Origin: Exiguobacterium sp. BMC-KP
GTDB lineage: Bacteria; Bacillota; Bacilli; Exiguobacteriales; Exiguobacteriaceae
Reading direction: 5' to 3'
DNA length: 64,000 bases
NCBI RefSeq assembly: GCF_001275385.1
Contig: NZ_LGIW01000015.1
Span: forward strand, 434,001 to 498,000
Positions 1 to 9,934 of this stretch are shown here, piece after piece; position 1 is the first letter of the stretch, and every line of letters begins with the position of its first letter. A program made the translations under genes and the position numbers. The notes under the pieces were generated by a model. That model was given only the letters and a program-made list of their open reading frames with translations. It was not told where the DNA came from and ran no database searches.

Positions 1-286
1 TAGGCAAACAAATTGTAGCTAAATCAATGGTCTGTAATTCATTTAGAGAATAACTGTTAGCAAGATAAAGATCCCATTGTGCATCGATATCGTTTACTAC
101 TTCAGCCGCTTGCTTACCTAACGGATAGCTCCCACGTCCGTCGGTTGCGATATAGTAATGATCGTTGTGGTACACGTCTGTCATATAGCGATAACACCAA
201 TCTGCTAGTTCTTCATGCGTGATGTTGCCATCAAGCGCAAACTGAATGTGTTCTTTTAACTGTTGATCAGAATAAGTAGAATGCAT
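1..286 (-). CDS. Unknown protein, 5' part only (3' end beyond the window)
   Basis: An open frame reads leftward from ATG at 286 and runs off the window edge, giving the first 95 residues (starts MHSTYSDQQLKEHIQFALDG). An AGAGGTG ribosome binding site lies at about 291-297 with good spacing. The visible part is hydrophilic, rich in Asp, Tyr and His, with no signal peptide or membrane segment. I do not recognise the family. It is co-oriented with the glpFK operon but separated from it by a strong terminator, so it is probably transcribed separately. Confidence 0.6.
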   Translation of the reverse strand, partial: MHSTYSDQQLKEHIQFALDGNITHEELADWCYRYMTDVYHNDHYYIATDGRGSYPLGKQAAEVVNDIDAQWDLYLANSYSLNELQTIDLATICLP

Positions 287-320
287 GATACACCTCTCGC
301 TCAATTTTCTACAAGATATC

Positions 321-354
321 AAAAACCCGGTCCCTCTGCAAAAGGGACCGGGTT
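321..354 (-). terminator. Rho-independent terminator of glpFK
   Basis: Twelve-base-pair inverted repeat (arms 324-335 and 343-354) with a 7-nt loop. On the minus strand it is followed by a U-run at 321-325. It begins right after the glpK stop codon. Confidence 0.85.
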
Positions 355-361
355 AATTGTT

Positions 362-1891
<1,530 letters not shown>

Positions 1892-1907
1892 TTAGTGGAA
1901 TGTGGTC

Positions 1908-2609
1908 TTAGTAAATCAATTGATAAATGAGCACGGCAATTGCTCCACCGATGATTGGACCAACAACTGGAATCCATGAGTATCCCCAGTCAGAAGAACC
2001 TTTGTTTGGAATCGGTAGGATGGCGTGTGCGATACGCGGTCCAAGGTCACGGGCCGGGTTGATAGCGTATCCTGTTGTACCACCGAGTGATAGACCGATA
2101 ACGACGACGAGTAAACCAACGATGAGTGGTTTTAATCCGTCACCGAATGTTGTTAAACCGAGTGCCAAGATACCGAAGACAAGAACGAATGTCCCGATGA
2201 TCTCAGAAATCAAGTTCGATGGCGTATGACGAATCGCTGGGCCTGTTGCAAACACACCGAGTTTTGCAGCTTGATCATCAGTCGCTTCAAAATGTTTCAT
2301 GTAATGAAGCCAAACGAGAATGGCGCCGATGAAAGCTCCGACAAGTTGTCCAGCAATGTAGATCGGAACGTCTGCCCACGGTAAATCAGAGTTCAAAGCA
2401 AGTGCAATTGTTAATGCGGGGTTCAAGTGTGCTCCGCTCTCAGCAGCAACGAATGCTGCTGTCATGACGGCAAGACCCCAAGCGAACGTGATGACGATCC
2501 ACCCACTGTTTTCCGATTTCGTCTTTTTCAAGACGACACCGGCGACGACACCATCCCCGAGTAGGATGAGGATCATCGTACCGATCATTTCTAGTACAAA
2601 GTTATTCAT
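1908..2609 (-). CDS. glpF: Glycerol uptake facilitator (aquaglyceroporin, MIP family)
   Basis: Polytopic membrane channel for facilitated glycerol entry. Both NPA boxes of the MIP family are present: [12 protein letters not shown] in the first half and [12 protein letters not shown] in the second, the latter with the Asp after NPAR that marks glycerol facilitators rather than water channels. 233 aa, somewhat shorter than B. subtilis GlpF. A strong AGGGAGGG ribosome binding site precedes ATG 2609. First gene of the operon with glpK; glpD and glpP are not in view. Confidence 0.95.
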   Translation of the reverse strand: MNNFVLEMIGTMILILLGDGVVAGVVLKKTKSENSGWIVITFAWGLAVMTAAFVAAESGAHLNPALTIALALNSDLPWADVPIYIAGQLVGAFIGAILVWLHYMKHFEATDDQAAKLGVFATGPAIRHTPSNLISEIIGTFVLVFGILALGLTTFGDGLKPLIVGLLVVVIGLSLGGTTGYAINPARDLGPRIAHAILPIPNKGSSDWGYSWIPVVGPIIGGAIAVLIYQLIY

Positions 2610-2657
2610 GCAAAAACCCTCCCTTTGGATTAAAGCAGATAATGGCCTTTCTACTTT

Positions 2658-2686
2658 AAATTACTCCGAATTGAGAACGTTTTCAA
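2658..2686 (-). promoter_or_regulatory. glpFK promoter region with catabolite-responsive element (cre)
   Basis: On the minus strand 2686-2672 reads TTGAAAACGTTCTCA, matching the CcpA cre consensus WTGNAANCGNWNNCW at every defined position. It overlaps a possible -35 TTGAAA (2681-2686), followed 17 nt later by TAATTT (2658-2663), so CcpA would block RNA polymerase. The cre match is seen directly; the core promoter is less certain. No GlpP-type antiterminator hairpin was seen between it and glpF. Confidence 0.75.
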
Positions 2687-2758
2687 TACAAATAATTGAA
2701 ATATAGGAATGGAAATTTTTTATTTTGATGTTTAAAGATACGGTAAAATGGATAAGAA

Positions 2759-2798
2759 AACACCTCTTCCTACCTGTAAACAGGTAATAAGAGGTGTT
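2759..2798 (-). terminator. Terminator of the DUF2227-like gene
   Basis: Long inverted repeat with outer arms AACACCTCTT/AAGAGGTGTT and inner arms ACCTG/CAGGT, T-rich on the minus strand downstream. It overlaps the stop codon at 2797-2799. Confidence 0.7.
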
Positions 2799-3267
2799 AA
2801 CGGCGACGCTTCTTTCTTTTTTTAGGTCGAAACCAGCTACTGGAATAATCTAGTAGGATATGAATCGTACTCGCTACCATGATGCCGATGATAAAAGCAG
2901 GCAGAGAAGCGAACCATGAATCAATCGTTGCCGAATCAAGAATTTGAAAATACAGACTTAGAAATAGTAGTGGAATCAAAATAGCAGCACTATATAGAAG
3001 TCGGATGATATCTCCGATGATCAGTCCATGTGACCAAATCGAGCGATGGGGCATGATTTTCACATAAGGCATCCATAGGACTCGAAACGGTCCAAAGCGA
3101 TAATACGGTTCTGATTTTAAATCAAGGTCGGGCGACAGCCAAAGTGTACCGACAGCGATACCAATGGCGGTCGGTAACCAATCGGTTTGTTGCGTTGCGA
3201 CCGAATACGCAACGTAACCCGTCAGCGCGATGGTATTGACGGTATCATGTACATTTCCTGAAGGCAT
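2797..3267 (-). CDS. Membrane protein, DUF2227-like putative metal-binding protein
   Basis: 156-aa protein with the N-terminus MPSGNVHDTVNTIALTG, a His/Asp-containing segment LSPDLDLKS, the motif PHRSIWSHG, several membrane-spanning stretches and a very basic tail (KKRKKRRR). These features match the DUF2227 group, related to inner-membrane metal-dependent hydrolases of the YdjM type; function unknown. The ATG at 3267 has no Shine-Dalgarno sequence: it sits immediately after the U-run of the lexA terminator. The family-typical MPSG start nevertheless supports this codon. Confidence 0.75.
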   Translation of the reverse strand: MPSGNVHDTVNTIALTGYVAYSVATQQTDWLPTAIGIAVGTLWLSPDLDLKSEPYYRFGPFRVLWMPYVKIMPHRSIWSHGLIIGDIIRLLYSAAILIPLLFLSLYFQILDSATIDSWFASLPAFIIGIMVASTIHILLDYSSSWFRPKKRKKRRR

Positions 3268-3268
3268 G

Positions 3269-3292
3269 AAAAAAGACCAGTCGTAACTGGTC
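3269..3292 (-). terminator. Terminator of lexA, abutting the next start codon
   Basis: Perfect 7-bp stem (GACCAGT/ACTGGTC, arms 3275-3281 and 3286-3292) with a 4-nt loop, followed on the minus strand by six U (3274-3269), a C, and then the ATG of the downstream gene at 3267. Confidence 0.8.
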
Positions 3293-3298
3293 CCTCCG

Positions 3299-3913
3299 TC
3301 AATGAATCGTCCGATACACGCCGATTACCTTACCAAGAATGGAGACATTATCGAAATACATCGGATCCATCGAGTCATTTTCTGGTTGTAGACGTACCTG
3401 TTGATCTTCTAAGAAGAACCGTTTCACCGTCGCTTCGCTATCTTCGGTCATAGCTACGACGATTTCTCCGTTTTCTGCTGTGTTTTGTTGGCGCACGATG
3501 ACACGATCGCCGTCAAGAATACCTGCATTAATCATCGATTCACCATCGATCGTTAACATGAAGACTGTCTCGTTACCTACATAATGTGCAGGGAGCGGGA
3601 ATTGTTCTTCGATATTTTCAATCGCTGTAATCGGAAGACCAGCTGTGACTTTCCCAATGACGGGAACATGGACGATGGCTTCCGTGATTTCTTCAGGCTT
3701 ATCAAGCAATATCTCAATCGCACGTGGTTTCGTCGGGTCACGGCGAATCATTCCCCGTTTCTCGAGTCGATCCAAATGACCGTGTACCGTCGAGCTAGAC
3801 GCGAGTCCGACTGCTTCTCCGATTTCACGAACTGATGGTGGATACCCCTTCAGTTTCACTTCAGAGACGATGTAGTCGAGAATCTCTTGTTGGCGCTTAG
3901 ACATTTTCCGCAT
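3299..3913 (-). CDS. lexA: LexA repressor (SOS response regulator)
   Basis: Winged-helix SOS repressor and self-cleaving serine protease. The N-terminal DNA-binding domain shows [20 protein letters not shown] and [19 protein letters not shown]. The C-terminal S24 domain has the Ala-Gly cleavage region ([10 protein letters not shown]), the nucleophile in [10 protein letters not shown] and the Lys in ATVKRFF. 204 aa, as in Bacillus (205). Start chosen at ATG 3913 because AGAGGTGG lies 7 nt upstream; the open frame reaches further upstream without an RBS, across the operators. It is divergent from the yneA-type gene and autoregulated through the shared LexA boxes. Confidence 0.97.
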   Translation of the reverse strand: MRKMSKRQQEILDYIVSEVKLKGYPPSVREIGEAVGLASSSTVHGHLDRLEKRGMIRRDPTKPRAIEILLDKPEEITEAIVHVPVIGKVTAGLPITAIENIEEQFPLPAHYVGNETVFMLTIDGESMINAGILDGDRVIVRQQNTAENGEIVVAMTEDSEATVKRFFLEDQQVRLQPENDSMDPMYFDNVSILGKVIGVYRTIH

Positions 3914-4000
3914 ACGAATTGCCACCTCTTTCTGGATTGAAGTTTGAAATGTAAGAATATATGTTTCTAGATTCACTATAACATAGAACAAATGAGCGTA

Positions 4001-4076
4001 CAAACAATTGTTCGACATTTTGTGTTGACCGAACACGGGTTCTGTGTTTATTATGAGTTATGCGAACAATTGTTCC
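4001..4076. promoter_or_regulatory. Divergent SOS promoters with three LexA boxes
   Basis: Three matches to the Firmicute LexA box CGAAC-N4-GTTCG: 4001-4014 (CAAACAATTGTTCG), 4030-4043 (CGAACACGGGTTCT) and 4063-4076 (CGAACAATTGTTCC). A weaker fourth copy begins at 4078. The rightward promoter is TTGACC (4025-4030), 18 nt, TATTAT (4049-4054), with the second box in the spacer. The leftward lexA promoter probably uses a TATAGT -10 near 3975, with the first box over its -35. This is a classic autoregulated SOS switch. Confidence 0.9.
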
Positions 4077-4121
4077 GCGAACATTTATTCTAACTCATTC
4101 ATTTCATATTTGGAGGGATTC

Positions 4122-4412
4122 ATGATGATTCATACGATTCGTACTCATGCTTTTTCTATTCTCTTCTATGCTTTAAGTGTTGCTTTCGTGATTTTTTTAC
4201 TCATACCACGTCCGGATGAAAAGGTCGCGCAACTGATGACAGCGTCCGTAACGGTCGATGAGAACGCTACGGTCGAACAAATTGCTGAAGTCTATAACGA
4301 CGGTTCAATGTCAGACGAAGAATATGTCAACTGGTTGATCAAAAATAATGATGTCGAGACAAAACATGTCATCTCAAAAAGCAAAATCGTTGTACCAATC
4401 GCACAACAATGA
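4122..4412 (+). CDS. yneA: SOS-induced cell-division inhibitor, YneA-like
   Basis: 96-aa protein with one N-terminal membrane segment (about residues 9-29, FSILFYALSVAFVIFLLIP) and an extracytoplasmic LysM-like tail (VTVDENATVEQIAEVYND ... SKIVVPIAQQ). This is the architecture of YneA, which delays septation during SOS. Start at ATG 4122 (or the adjacent ATG 4125) follows GGAGGG. The LysM part is divergent, so identification rests on architecture plus position between lexA and yneB under LexA boxes. Likely co-transcribed with the resolvase-like gene 45 nt downstream. Confidence 0.85.
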   Translation: MMIHTIRTHAFSILFYALSVAFVIFLLIPRPDEKVAQLMTASVTVDENATVEQIAEVYNDGSMSDEEYVNWLIKNNDVETKHVISKSKIVVPIAQQ

Positions 4413-4451
4413 CAGAATGGAAAAGTTGTGAAAGAACGAACAGGGATGTGA

Positions 4452-5111
<660 letters not shown>

Positions 5112-5112
5112 G

Positions 5113-5156
5113 AAGCAAGTAACCCGTCGACTGACGCGGTTAACTTGCTTTTTTTT
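5113..5156 (+). terminator. Terminator after yneB
   Basis: Stem AAGCAAGT-AACC ... GGTTA-ACTTGCTT (5113-5150) followed by eight T. It separates yneA-yneB from ynzC. Confidence 0.85.
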
Positions 5157-5224
5157 ATGGGCTCTTTTAAAGTAAGGATACAATTGAACAACTCAATTTT
5201 GAGTCGTACAGAAAGAGGGATTCC

Positions 5225-5461
5225 ATGTTATCACAAGAACAATTAGATCGAATCAACGCTTTAGCGAATAAATCAAAAGTCGAGCCATTAACAGAAGCGG
5301 AAACGGCAGAGCAAAAAGAACTACGTGCGGCCTATCTCGCAGCGTTCCGTGGATCGTTTAAAAATCAACTCATGGGCATGAAGATCGTCGACGAAGAGGG
5401 TACAGACGTTACACCAGAGAAGTTGAAACAAGCACAAGAAGAAGAACGAAACAAGCAATAA
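5225..5461 (+). CDS. ynzC: DUF896 / UPF0291 family protein, YnzC-like
   Basis: 78-aa helical, charged protein with the family pattern INALANKSKVEPLTEAE followed by ELRAAYLAAFRGSFKNQL. B. subtilis YnzC is the third gene of the SOS operon; its molecular role is unknown. Here a strong terminator lies between it and yneB, so its SOS control is uncertain. RBS AAAGAGGGA precedes ATG 5225. A weaker hairpin with a T-run follows at about 5481-5515. Confidence 0.9.
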   Translation: MLSQEQLDRINALANKSKVEPLTEAETAEQKELRAAYLAAFRGSFKNQLMGMKIVDEEGTDVTPEKLKQAQEEERNKQ

Positions 5462-5657
5462 TCGTTTGTTTCTTCTATAAAAGAGAGGTCTCGCGCAAGC
5501 GGACCCTCTTTTTTTATGGAGTATTTGGATTAGGAAACATTGTACGATAGCAATACATCTTAATAGGGAGCTTTCATCGATTCAGACATCCTGTATGAGT
5601 CGATAGAACGGCTATAGATAGCGCATTCATTTTAATGTGACATACTATTTAGAAAAG

Positions 5658-5686
5658 TTGTATCACATTTGAGAGTATGCTAAAAT
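5658..5686 (+). promoter_or_regulatory. SigA-type promoter of tkt
   Basis: TTGTAT (5658-5663), a 17-nt spacer, and TAAAAT (5681-5686), with tkt translation starting about 38 nt further on. The rest of the gap between ynzC and tkt holds only the ynzC terminator. Confidence 0.6.
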
Positions 5687-5723
5687 AAGTAGGAATTTGT
5701 GAAAAAGAGAGAGGATGATTGTT

Positions 5724-7703
5724 TTGACGAACATGACGACAGTAGAACAATTAGCAATTAATACGATTCGTACCTTATCGATTGATGCCGTACAAAAGGC
5801 GAACTCGGGTCACCCAGGTATGCCAATGGGAGCAGCGCCGATGGCATTCTCACTTTGGGCGGATCATATGAACCACAACCCTAAAAATCCAGAATGGTTT
5901 AACCGCGACCGTTTTGTACTTTCAGCCGGACACGGTTCGATGCTTCTCTACTCACTCCTCCACCTATCGGGATATGATCTATCAATGGAAGATCTAAAAT
6001 CATTCCGTCAATGGGGATCTAAAACGCCAGGTCACCCAGAATATCGCCACACGGCTGGTGTAGATGCGACGACTGGTCCACTTGGTCAAGGGATCGCGAT
6101 GGCAGTTGGTATGGCAATGGCAGAGCGTCATCTTGAAGCAAAATATAACCGTGACGACCTTAACGTCGTTGATCACTTCACATACGGAATTTGTGGAGAC
6201 GGGGACTTGATGGAAGGCGTTTCAGCTGAAGCCGCTTCACTTGCAGGTCACCTTGGTCTTGGGAAATTGGTCGTATTGTACGATTCAAACGATATCTCAC
6301 TTGACGGAGATCTCGATAAATCATTCTCTGAAAACGTCCAGAAACGCTTCGAAGCGTACAACTGGCAAGTCATTCGCGTAGAAGACGGAACGGATATCGA
6401 TTCGATTTCGAAAGCAATCGCGGCGGCACAAGCAGAGACGACAAAACCAACATTGATCGAAGTTAAGACAGTCATCGGCTTCGGTTCACCGAACAAATCA
6501 GGGAAGTCCGCTTCTCACGGTGCACCACTTGGTGAGGCAGAAATCAAGTTGACGAAAGCTAGCTACATTTGGGATCATGAAGAGTTCTACGTCCCTGAAG
6601 AAGTCAAATCATTGTTTGACGAGCGCATCGTTCAACGTGGTGCTTCTGCAGAAGACGCATGGAACGAGACGATGAAACAATACGAAGCAGCTCACCCAGA
6701 ATTGCATGCTGAACTCGTTCGCGCGATCGCAAACGAATTGCCAAGCAACTGGGAAGCAGACCTTCCGACATACGACTTGTCGTCGAAAAAAGCAACGCGT
6801 CAAACGAGCGGTGAAGTCTTGAATGGCCTTGCGAAGAACGTTCCGACATTGTTCGGTGGTTCAGCTGACCTTGCGGGATCAAACAACACGATGCTCAAAG
6901 GCGAAGCAGACTTCGATATCGACCCAAGTGGTCGCAACATCTGGTTCGGTGTACGTGAATTCGCAATGGCAGCAGCTGTCAACGGTATGGCACTTCACGG
7001 TGGCGTCATTCCTTACGGTGCGACATTCTTCGTCTTCTCGGATTACCTTCGTCCAGCGGTCCGTCTCGCTGCATTAATGGGTCTTCCATCAATCTTCGTC
7101 TTGACGCATGACTCGATTGCTGTCGGTGAAGATGGTCCAACACACGAGCCAGTCGAACACTTGATGAGCTTCCGTGCAATGCCGAACGTCACGATCTACC
7201 GTCCAGCAGACGGAAAAGAGACAATCGCAGCATGGAAAACAGCGGTTCAAGCAAAAGACAAACCGACACTTCTCGTCTTGACTCGTCAGGGTCTTCCTGA
7301 ACTTGAAGGTACGACGACAGAAGGCGCTGAAAAAGGTGGTTATGTCATCGCTGGTGACGTCACGAAAGCCGATACACTCTTACTCGGTACAGGTTCAGAA
7401 GTTCACCTTCTTGTCGAAGCGCAAAAAGAACTTGGTGAATCAGCAGCTGTCGTTTCTCTTCCATCATGGGAAGTATTCGAAGCACAATCAGCAGAGTACA
7501 AAGAATCGGTTCTTCCAAAACACATCACGAAACGTGTAGCGATCGAAGCAGGTGCTTCACTCGGTTGGTACAAATATGTAGGAACAGAAGGACAAGTTAT
7601 CGGAATCGATCGTTTCGGCGCATCTGCTCCTGGAGACTTCCTCTTGAAAGAATACGGTATGTCTGTTGAGAACGTTTTAGCGACAGTCAAGCAACTCGGA
7701 TAA
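5724..7703 (+). CDS. tkt: Transketolase
   Basis: Thiamine-diphosphate enzyme of the non-oxidative pentose phosphate pathway moving two-carbon units between sugar phosphates. Motifs: [36 protein letters not shown], the ThDP-binding [13 protein letters not shown], and the catalytic Glu region [19 protein letters not shown]. About 659 aa, normal length. The upstream ATG at 5715 abuts the GAGAGAGG RBS (5707-5714) and cannot use it; TTG at 5724 has a 9-nt spacer and is my chosen start. Same position after ynzC as in Bacillus. Codon usage is that of a highly expressed gene. Confidence 0.96.
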   Translation: MTNMTTVEQLAINTIRTLSIDAVQKANSGHPGMPMGAAPMAFSLWADHMNHNPKNPEWFNRDRFVLSAGHGSMLLYSLLHLSGYDLSMEDLKSFRQWGSKTPGHPEYRHTAGVDATTGPLGQGIAMAVGMAMAERHLEAKYNRDDLNVVDHFTYGICGDGDLMEGVSAEAASLAGHLGLGKLVVLYDSNDISLDGDLDKSFSENVQKRFEAYNWQVIRVEDGTDIDSISKAIAAAQAETTKPTLIEVKTVIGFGSPNKSGKSASHGAPLGEAEIKLTKASYIWDHEEFYVPEEVKSLFDERIVQRGASAEDAWNETMKQYEAAHPELHAELVRAIANELPSNWEADLPTYDLSSKKATRQTSGEVLNGLAKNVPTLFGGSADLAGSNNTMLKGEADFDIDPSGRNIWFGVREFAMAAAVNGMALHGGVIPYGATFFVFSDYLRPAVRLAALMGLPSIFVLTHDSIAVGEDGPTHEPVEHLMSFRAMPNVTIYRPADGKETIAAWKTAVQAKDKPTLLVLTRQGLPELEGTTTEGAEKGGYVIAGDVTKADTLLLGTGSEVHLLVEAQKELGESAAVVSLPSWEVFEAQSAEYKESVLPKHITKRVAIEAGASLGWYKYVGTEGQVIGIDRFGASAPGDFLLKEYGMSVENVLATVKQLG

Positions 7704-7716
7704 TCATTTCTGGAAA

Positions 7717-7755
7717 AACGGGTCCGTTCTTACGTCGGGCTCGTTTTTCATCTAT
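7717..7755 (+). terminator. Terminator of tkt
   Basis: Imperfect inverted repeat (AAAACGGGTCCG ... CGGGCTCGTTTTT) ending in a T-run, just after the tkt stop. Confidence 0.6.
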
Positions 7756-7826
7756 TATCATCTATGCAAACAATTGGAATTATAGTATAGTAAAAAGCGA
7801 CGTTTTAAGTTAGAGGAGGAAGCAAC

Positions 7827-8057
7827 TTGGCTACATGGATTTGGATTTTAATTGCCCTTCTTTGCTTGGTAGCAGGTGTCGCCCTTGGTTTCTATATCGC
7901 TCGTCGATACATGATGAACTACTTGGAGCAAAACCCACCAATCAACGAAGATATGATTAAGACATTGATGATGCAAATGGGTCAAAAGCCATCACAAAAG
8001 AAAGTCAACCAAGTGATGCGTTCAATGAGTGGTTCAATGAAATCACCTAAAAAATAA
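7827..8057 (+). CDS. yneF: UPF0154 family small membrane protein, YneF-like
   Basis: 76-aa protein with a single N-terminal membrane helix ([20 protein letters not shown]) followed by the family sequence [19 protein letters not shown] and the basic tail. Matches YneF (72 aa) in length, sequence and position after tkt. Function unknown. The start is TTG 7827, preceded by a perfect GAGGAGG at 7813-7819. A hairpin terminator follows. Confidence 0.92.
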   Translation: MATWIWILIALLCLVAGVALGFYIARRYMMNYLEQNPPINEDMIKTLMMQMGQKPSQKKVNQVMRSMSGSMKSPKK

Positions 8058-8065
8058 GCTGTATG

Positions 8066-8092
8066 AAAGGGGACCAAATGGTCTCCTTTTTG
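8066..8092 (+). terminator. Terminator of yneF
   Basis: Stem AAAGGGGACC/GGTCTCCTTT with a 4-nt loop, then T5. Confidence 0.8.
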
Positions 8093-8176
8093 TTTGCTAT
8101 TTTTTAGAAAGAGAACTAATCTAAAATGTGAGACTATTTCAAATAATCATAGGATTTAAAAAGGGGGGAGACTTGA

Positions 8177-9934
8177 ATGGGAGTCTTCAGGAAACTCGGT
8201 TGGTTTTTCCGACGAGAATGGAAAGCGTATAGTCTTGGGGTCATCTGTTTGATTTTTGTGGCAGGGTTAGAACTGATTCCACCGAAAGTCATCGGGACTA
8301 CAGTCAATGGTCTGAGTGAAGGGAGCTTGACGAAGAATGATTTGATTCGTCTAGCAGGTACATTGTTGCTTATCGGAGTCGCGACGTATTTCATTCGTTA
8401 TTTTTGGCGTTTTCATATCTTCGGTGCCTCGATTCGTCTCGGTCGATTGTTGCGCAGTCAACTGTATGGTCATTTTTCAGATTTAGATCAATCGTTCTAT
8501 AAGAAATATCGTAGCGGAGATTTGATGGCACATGCAACGAACGATGTACAAGCCGTCTCGATGACAGCGGGTGCCGGTATTCTAACGCTCGTTGACTCAG
8601 TGACGATGGGGAGCTTCGTCATCATCACGATGGTCACGACAATCAGTTGGAAGTTGACGCTCGTGTCGCTTCTGCCGATGCCACTCATGGTCTATTTGAC
8701 GTCACGCTACGGTAAGATGCTACATTCGCGTTTTCATGACGCGCAGGAAGCCTTCTCCGATTTAAATGATAAGGTCGCGGAAAGTATTAGTGGTGTCCGT
8801 GTTTTAAAAGCGACAGGCGAAGTTGAGTCTGACGTACAGACGTTCACCGATCTATCCGACGACGTTGTCCAAAAGAACCGTCGCGTGGCAAAAATTGATG
8901 CTCTGTTTGATCCGACGATCTTTGGGTTAGTCGGTCTATCGTACATCATCGCAGTCGGCTATGGTGCCTACTTATTGCAACAAGGTGAAATTCGGATTGG
9001 TGACATCGTCTCATTCACTACATATCTTGGTTTATTGACATGGCCGATGCTCGCTTTCGGTTGGTTGTTTAACATCGTCGAACGTGGTCGTGCTTCTTAC
9101 GATCGGATCGAGCGGATGCTTGCGATCGAACCGGAAATTAAAGACGCGAAGGAAGCGGCGACGATTGTTTCGTCACCGGAACTTCATGTCGGGATTAAAC
9201 GATTCATCTATGACACGCAACCGGTCCTACAAGACATCGATGTGACGTTGAAACCGGGTAAATCGCTTGGGATCGTCGGGAAGACGGGTGCTGGTAAATC
9301 GACATTCGTTCGTTTATTATCACGTGAATATGACGTCAAACAAGGAGCGATCATGATTGGTGGACGAGACATCAAACAATTGACACGAGATACCGTTCGT
9401 CGTCAAGTAGCGATTGTCCCGCAGGATCATTTCCTGTTCTCCGCTTCGATTGCGGATAATATTGCTTTTGCGAAACCCGACGCGTCAATGGAAGACATCA
9501 TGGAAGCGGCGCGTATTGCAGCGGTTCATGACGATATTCTTGGCTTTAAGGAAGGATATGCGACGATGGTCGGCGAGCGTGGTGTCACGTTGTCTGGTGG
9601 TCAAAAGCAACGGATTTCGATTGCCCGGGCGTTACTAGCCGACTGCCCGATTTTAGTGCTCGATGATGCACTATCTGCGGTCGATGCTAAGACTGAGGAA
9701 GCGATTATCCATCACTTCCGGACGGCTGATCACGATCAAGCGCAAATCATCGTTGCTCATCGCCTGTCGGCTGTGTCGCATACCGATGAGATCATCGTCC
9801 TTGAAGACGGTCGAATCATCGAGCGAGGAACGCATGAGCAGTTACTCGCTCACGACGGTTGGTACAAAGAGACATACGACCGCCAGCAACTAGAATCACT
9901 CGTCGAACAAGGAGGGCGTTCTAATGAATCATGA
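8177..9934 (+). CDS. ABC exporter half-transporter with degenerate catalytic site (BmrC/YheI-like)
   Basis: 585 aa: an N-terminal six-helix exporter domain (about 1-320) and a C-terminal ATPase domain. Walker A is GKTGAGKST, the signature is the canonical LSGGQKQRISIARALL, but Walker B ends VLDDALSAVDA, with Asp where the catalytic Glu should be. In heterodimeric multidrug exporters such as BmrCD this marks the subunit with the non-catalytic Walker site. An AAGGGGGGAG RBS precedes ATG 8177. The 3' end overlaps the next gene by 11 nt, so the two are translationally coupled partners. No BmrB-like leader peptide was seen upstream. Confidence 0.92.
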   Translation: MGVFRKLGWFFRREWKAYSLGVICLIFVAGLELIPPKVIGTTVNGLSEGSLTKNDLIRLAGTLLLIGVATYFIRYFWRFHIFGASIRLGRLLRSQLYGHFSDLDQSFYKKYRSGDLMAHATNDVQAVSMTAGAGILTLVDSVTMGSFVIITMVTTISWKLTLVSLLPMPLMVYLTSRYGKMLHSRFHDAQEAFSDLNDKVAESISGVRVLKATGEVESDVQTFTDLSDDVVQKNRRVAKIDALFDPTIFGLVGLSYIIAVGYGAYLLQQGEIRIGDIVSFTTYLGLLTWPMLAFGWLFNIVERGRASYDRIERMLAIEPEIKDAKEAATIVSSPELHVGIKRFIYDTQPVLQDIDVTLKPGKSLGIVGKTGAGKSTFVRLLSREYDVKQGAIMIGGRDIKQLTRDTVRRQVAIVPQDHFLFSASIADNIAFAKPDASMEDIMEAARIAAVHDDILGFKEGYATMVGERGVTLSGGQKQRISIARALLADCPILVLDDALSAVDAKTEEAIIHHFRTADHDQAQIIVAHRLSAVSHTDEIIVLEDGRIIERGTHEQLLAHDGWYKETYDRQQLESLVEQGGRSNES

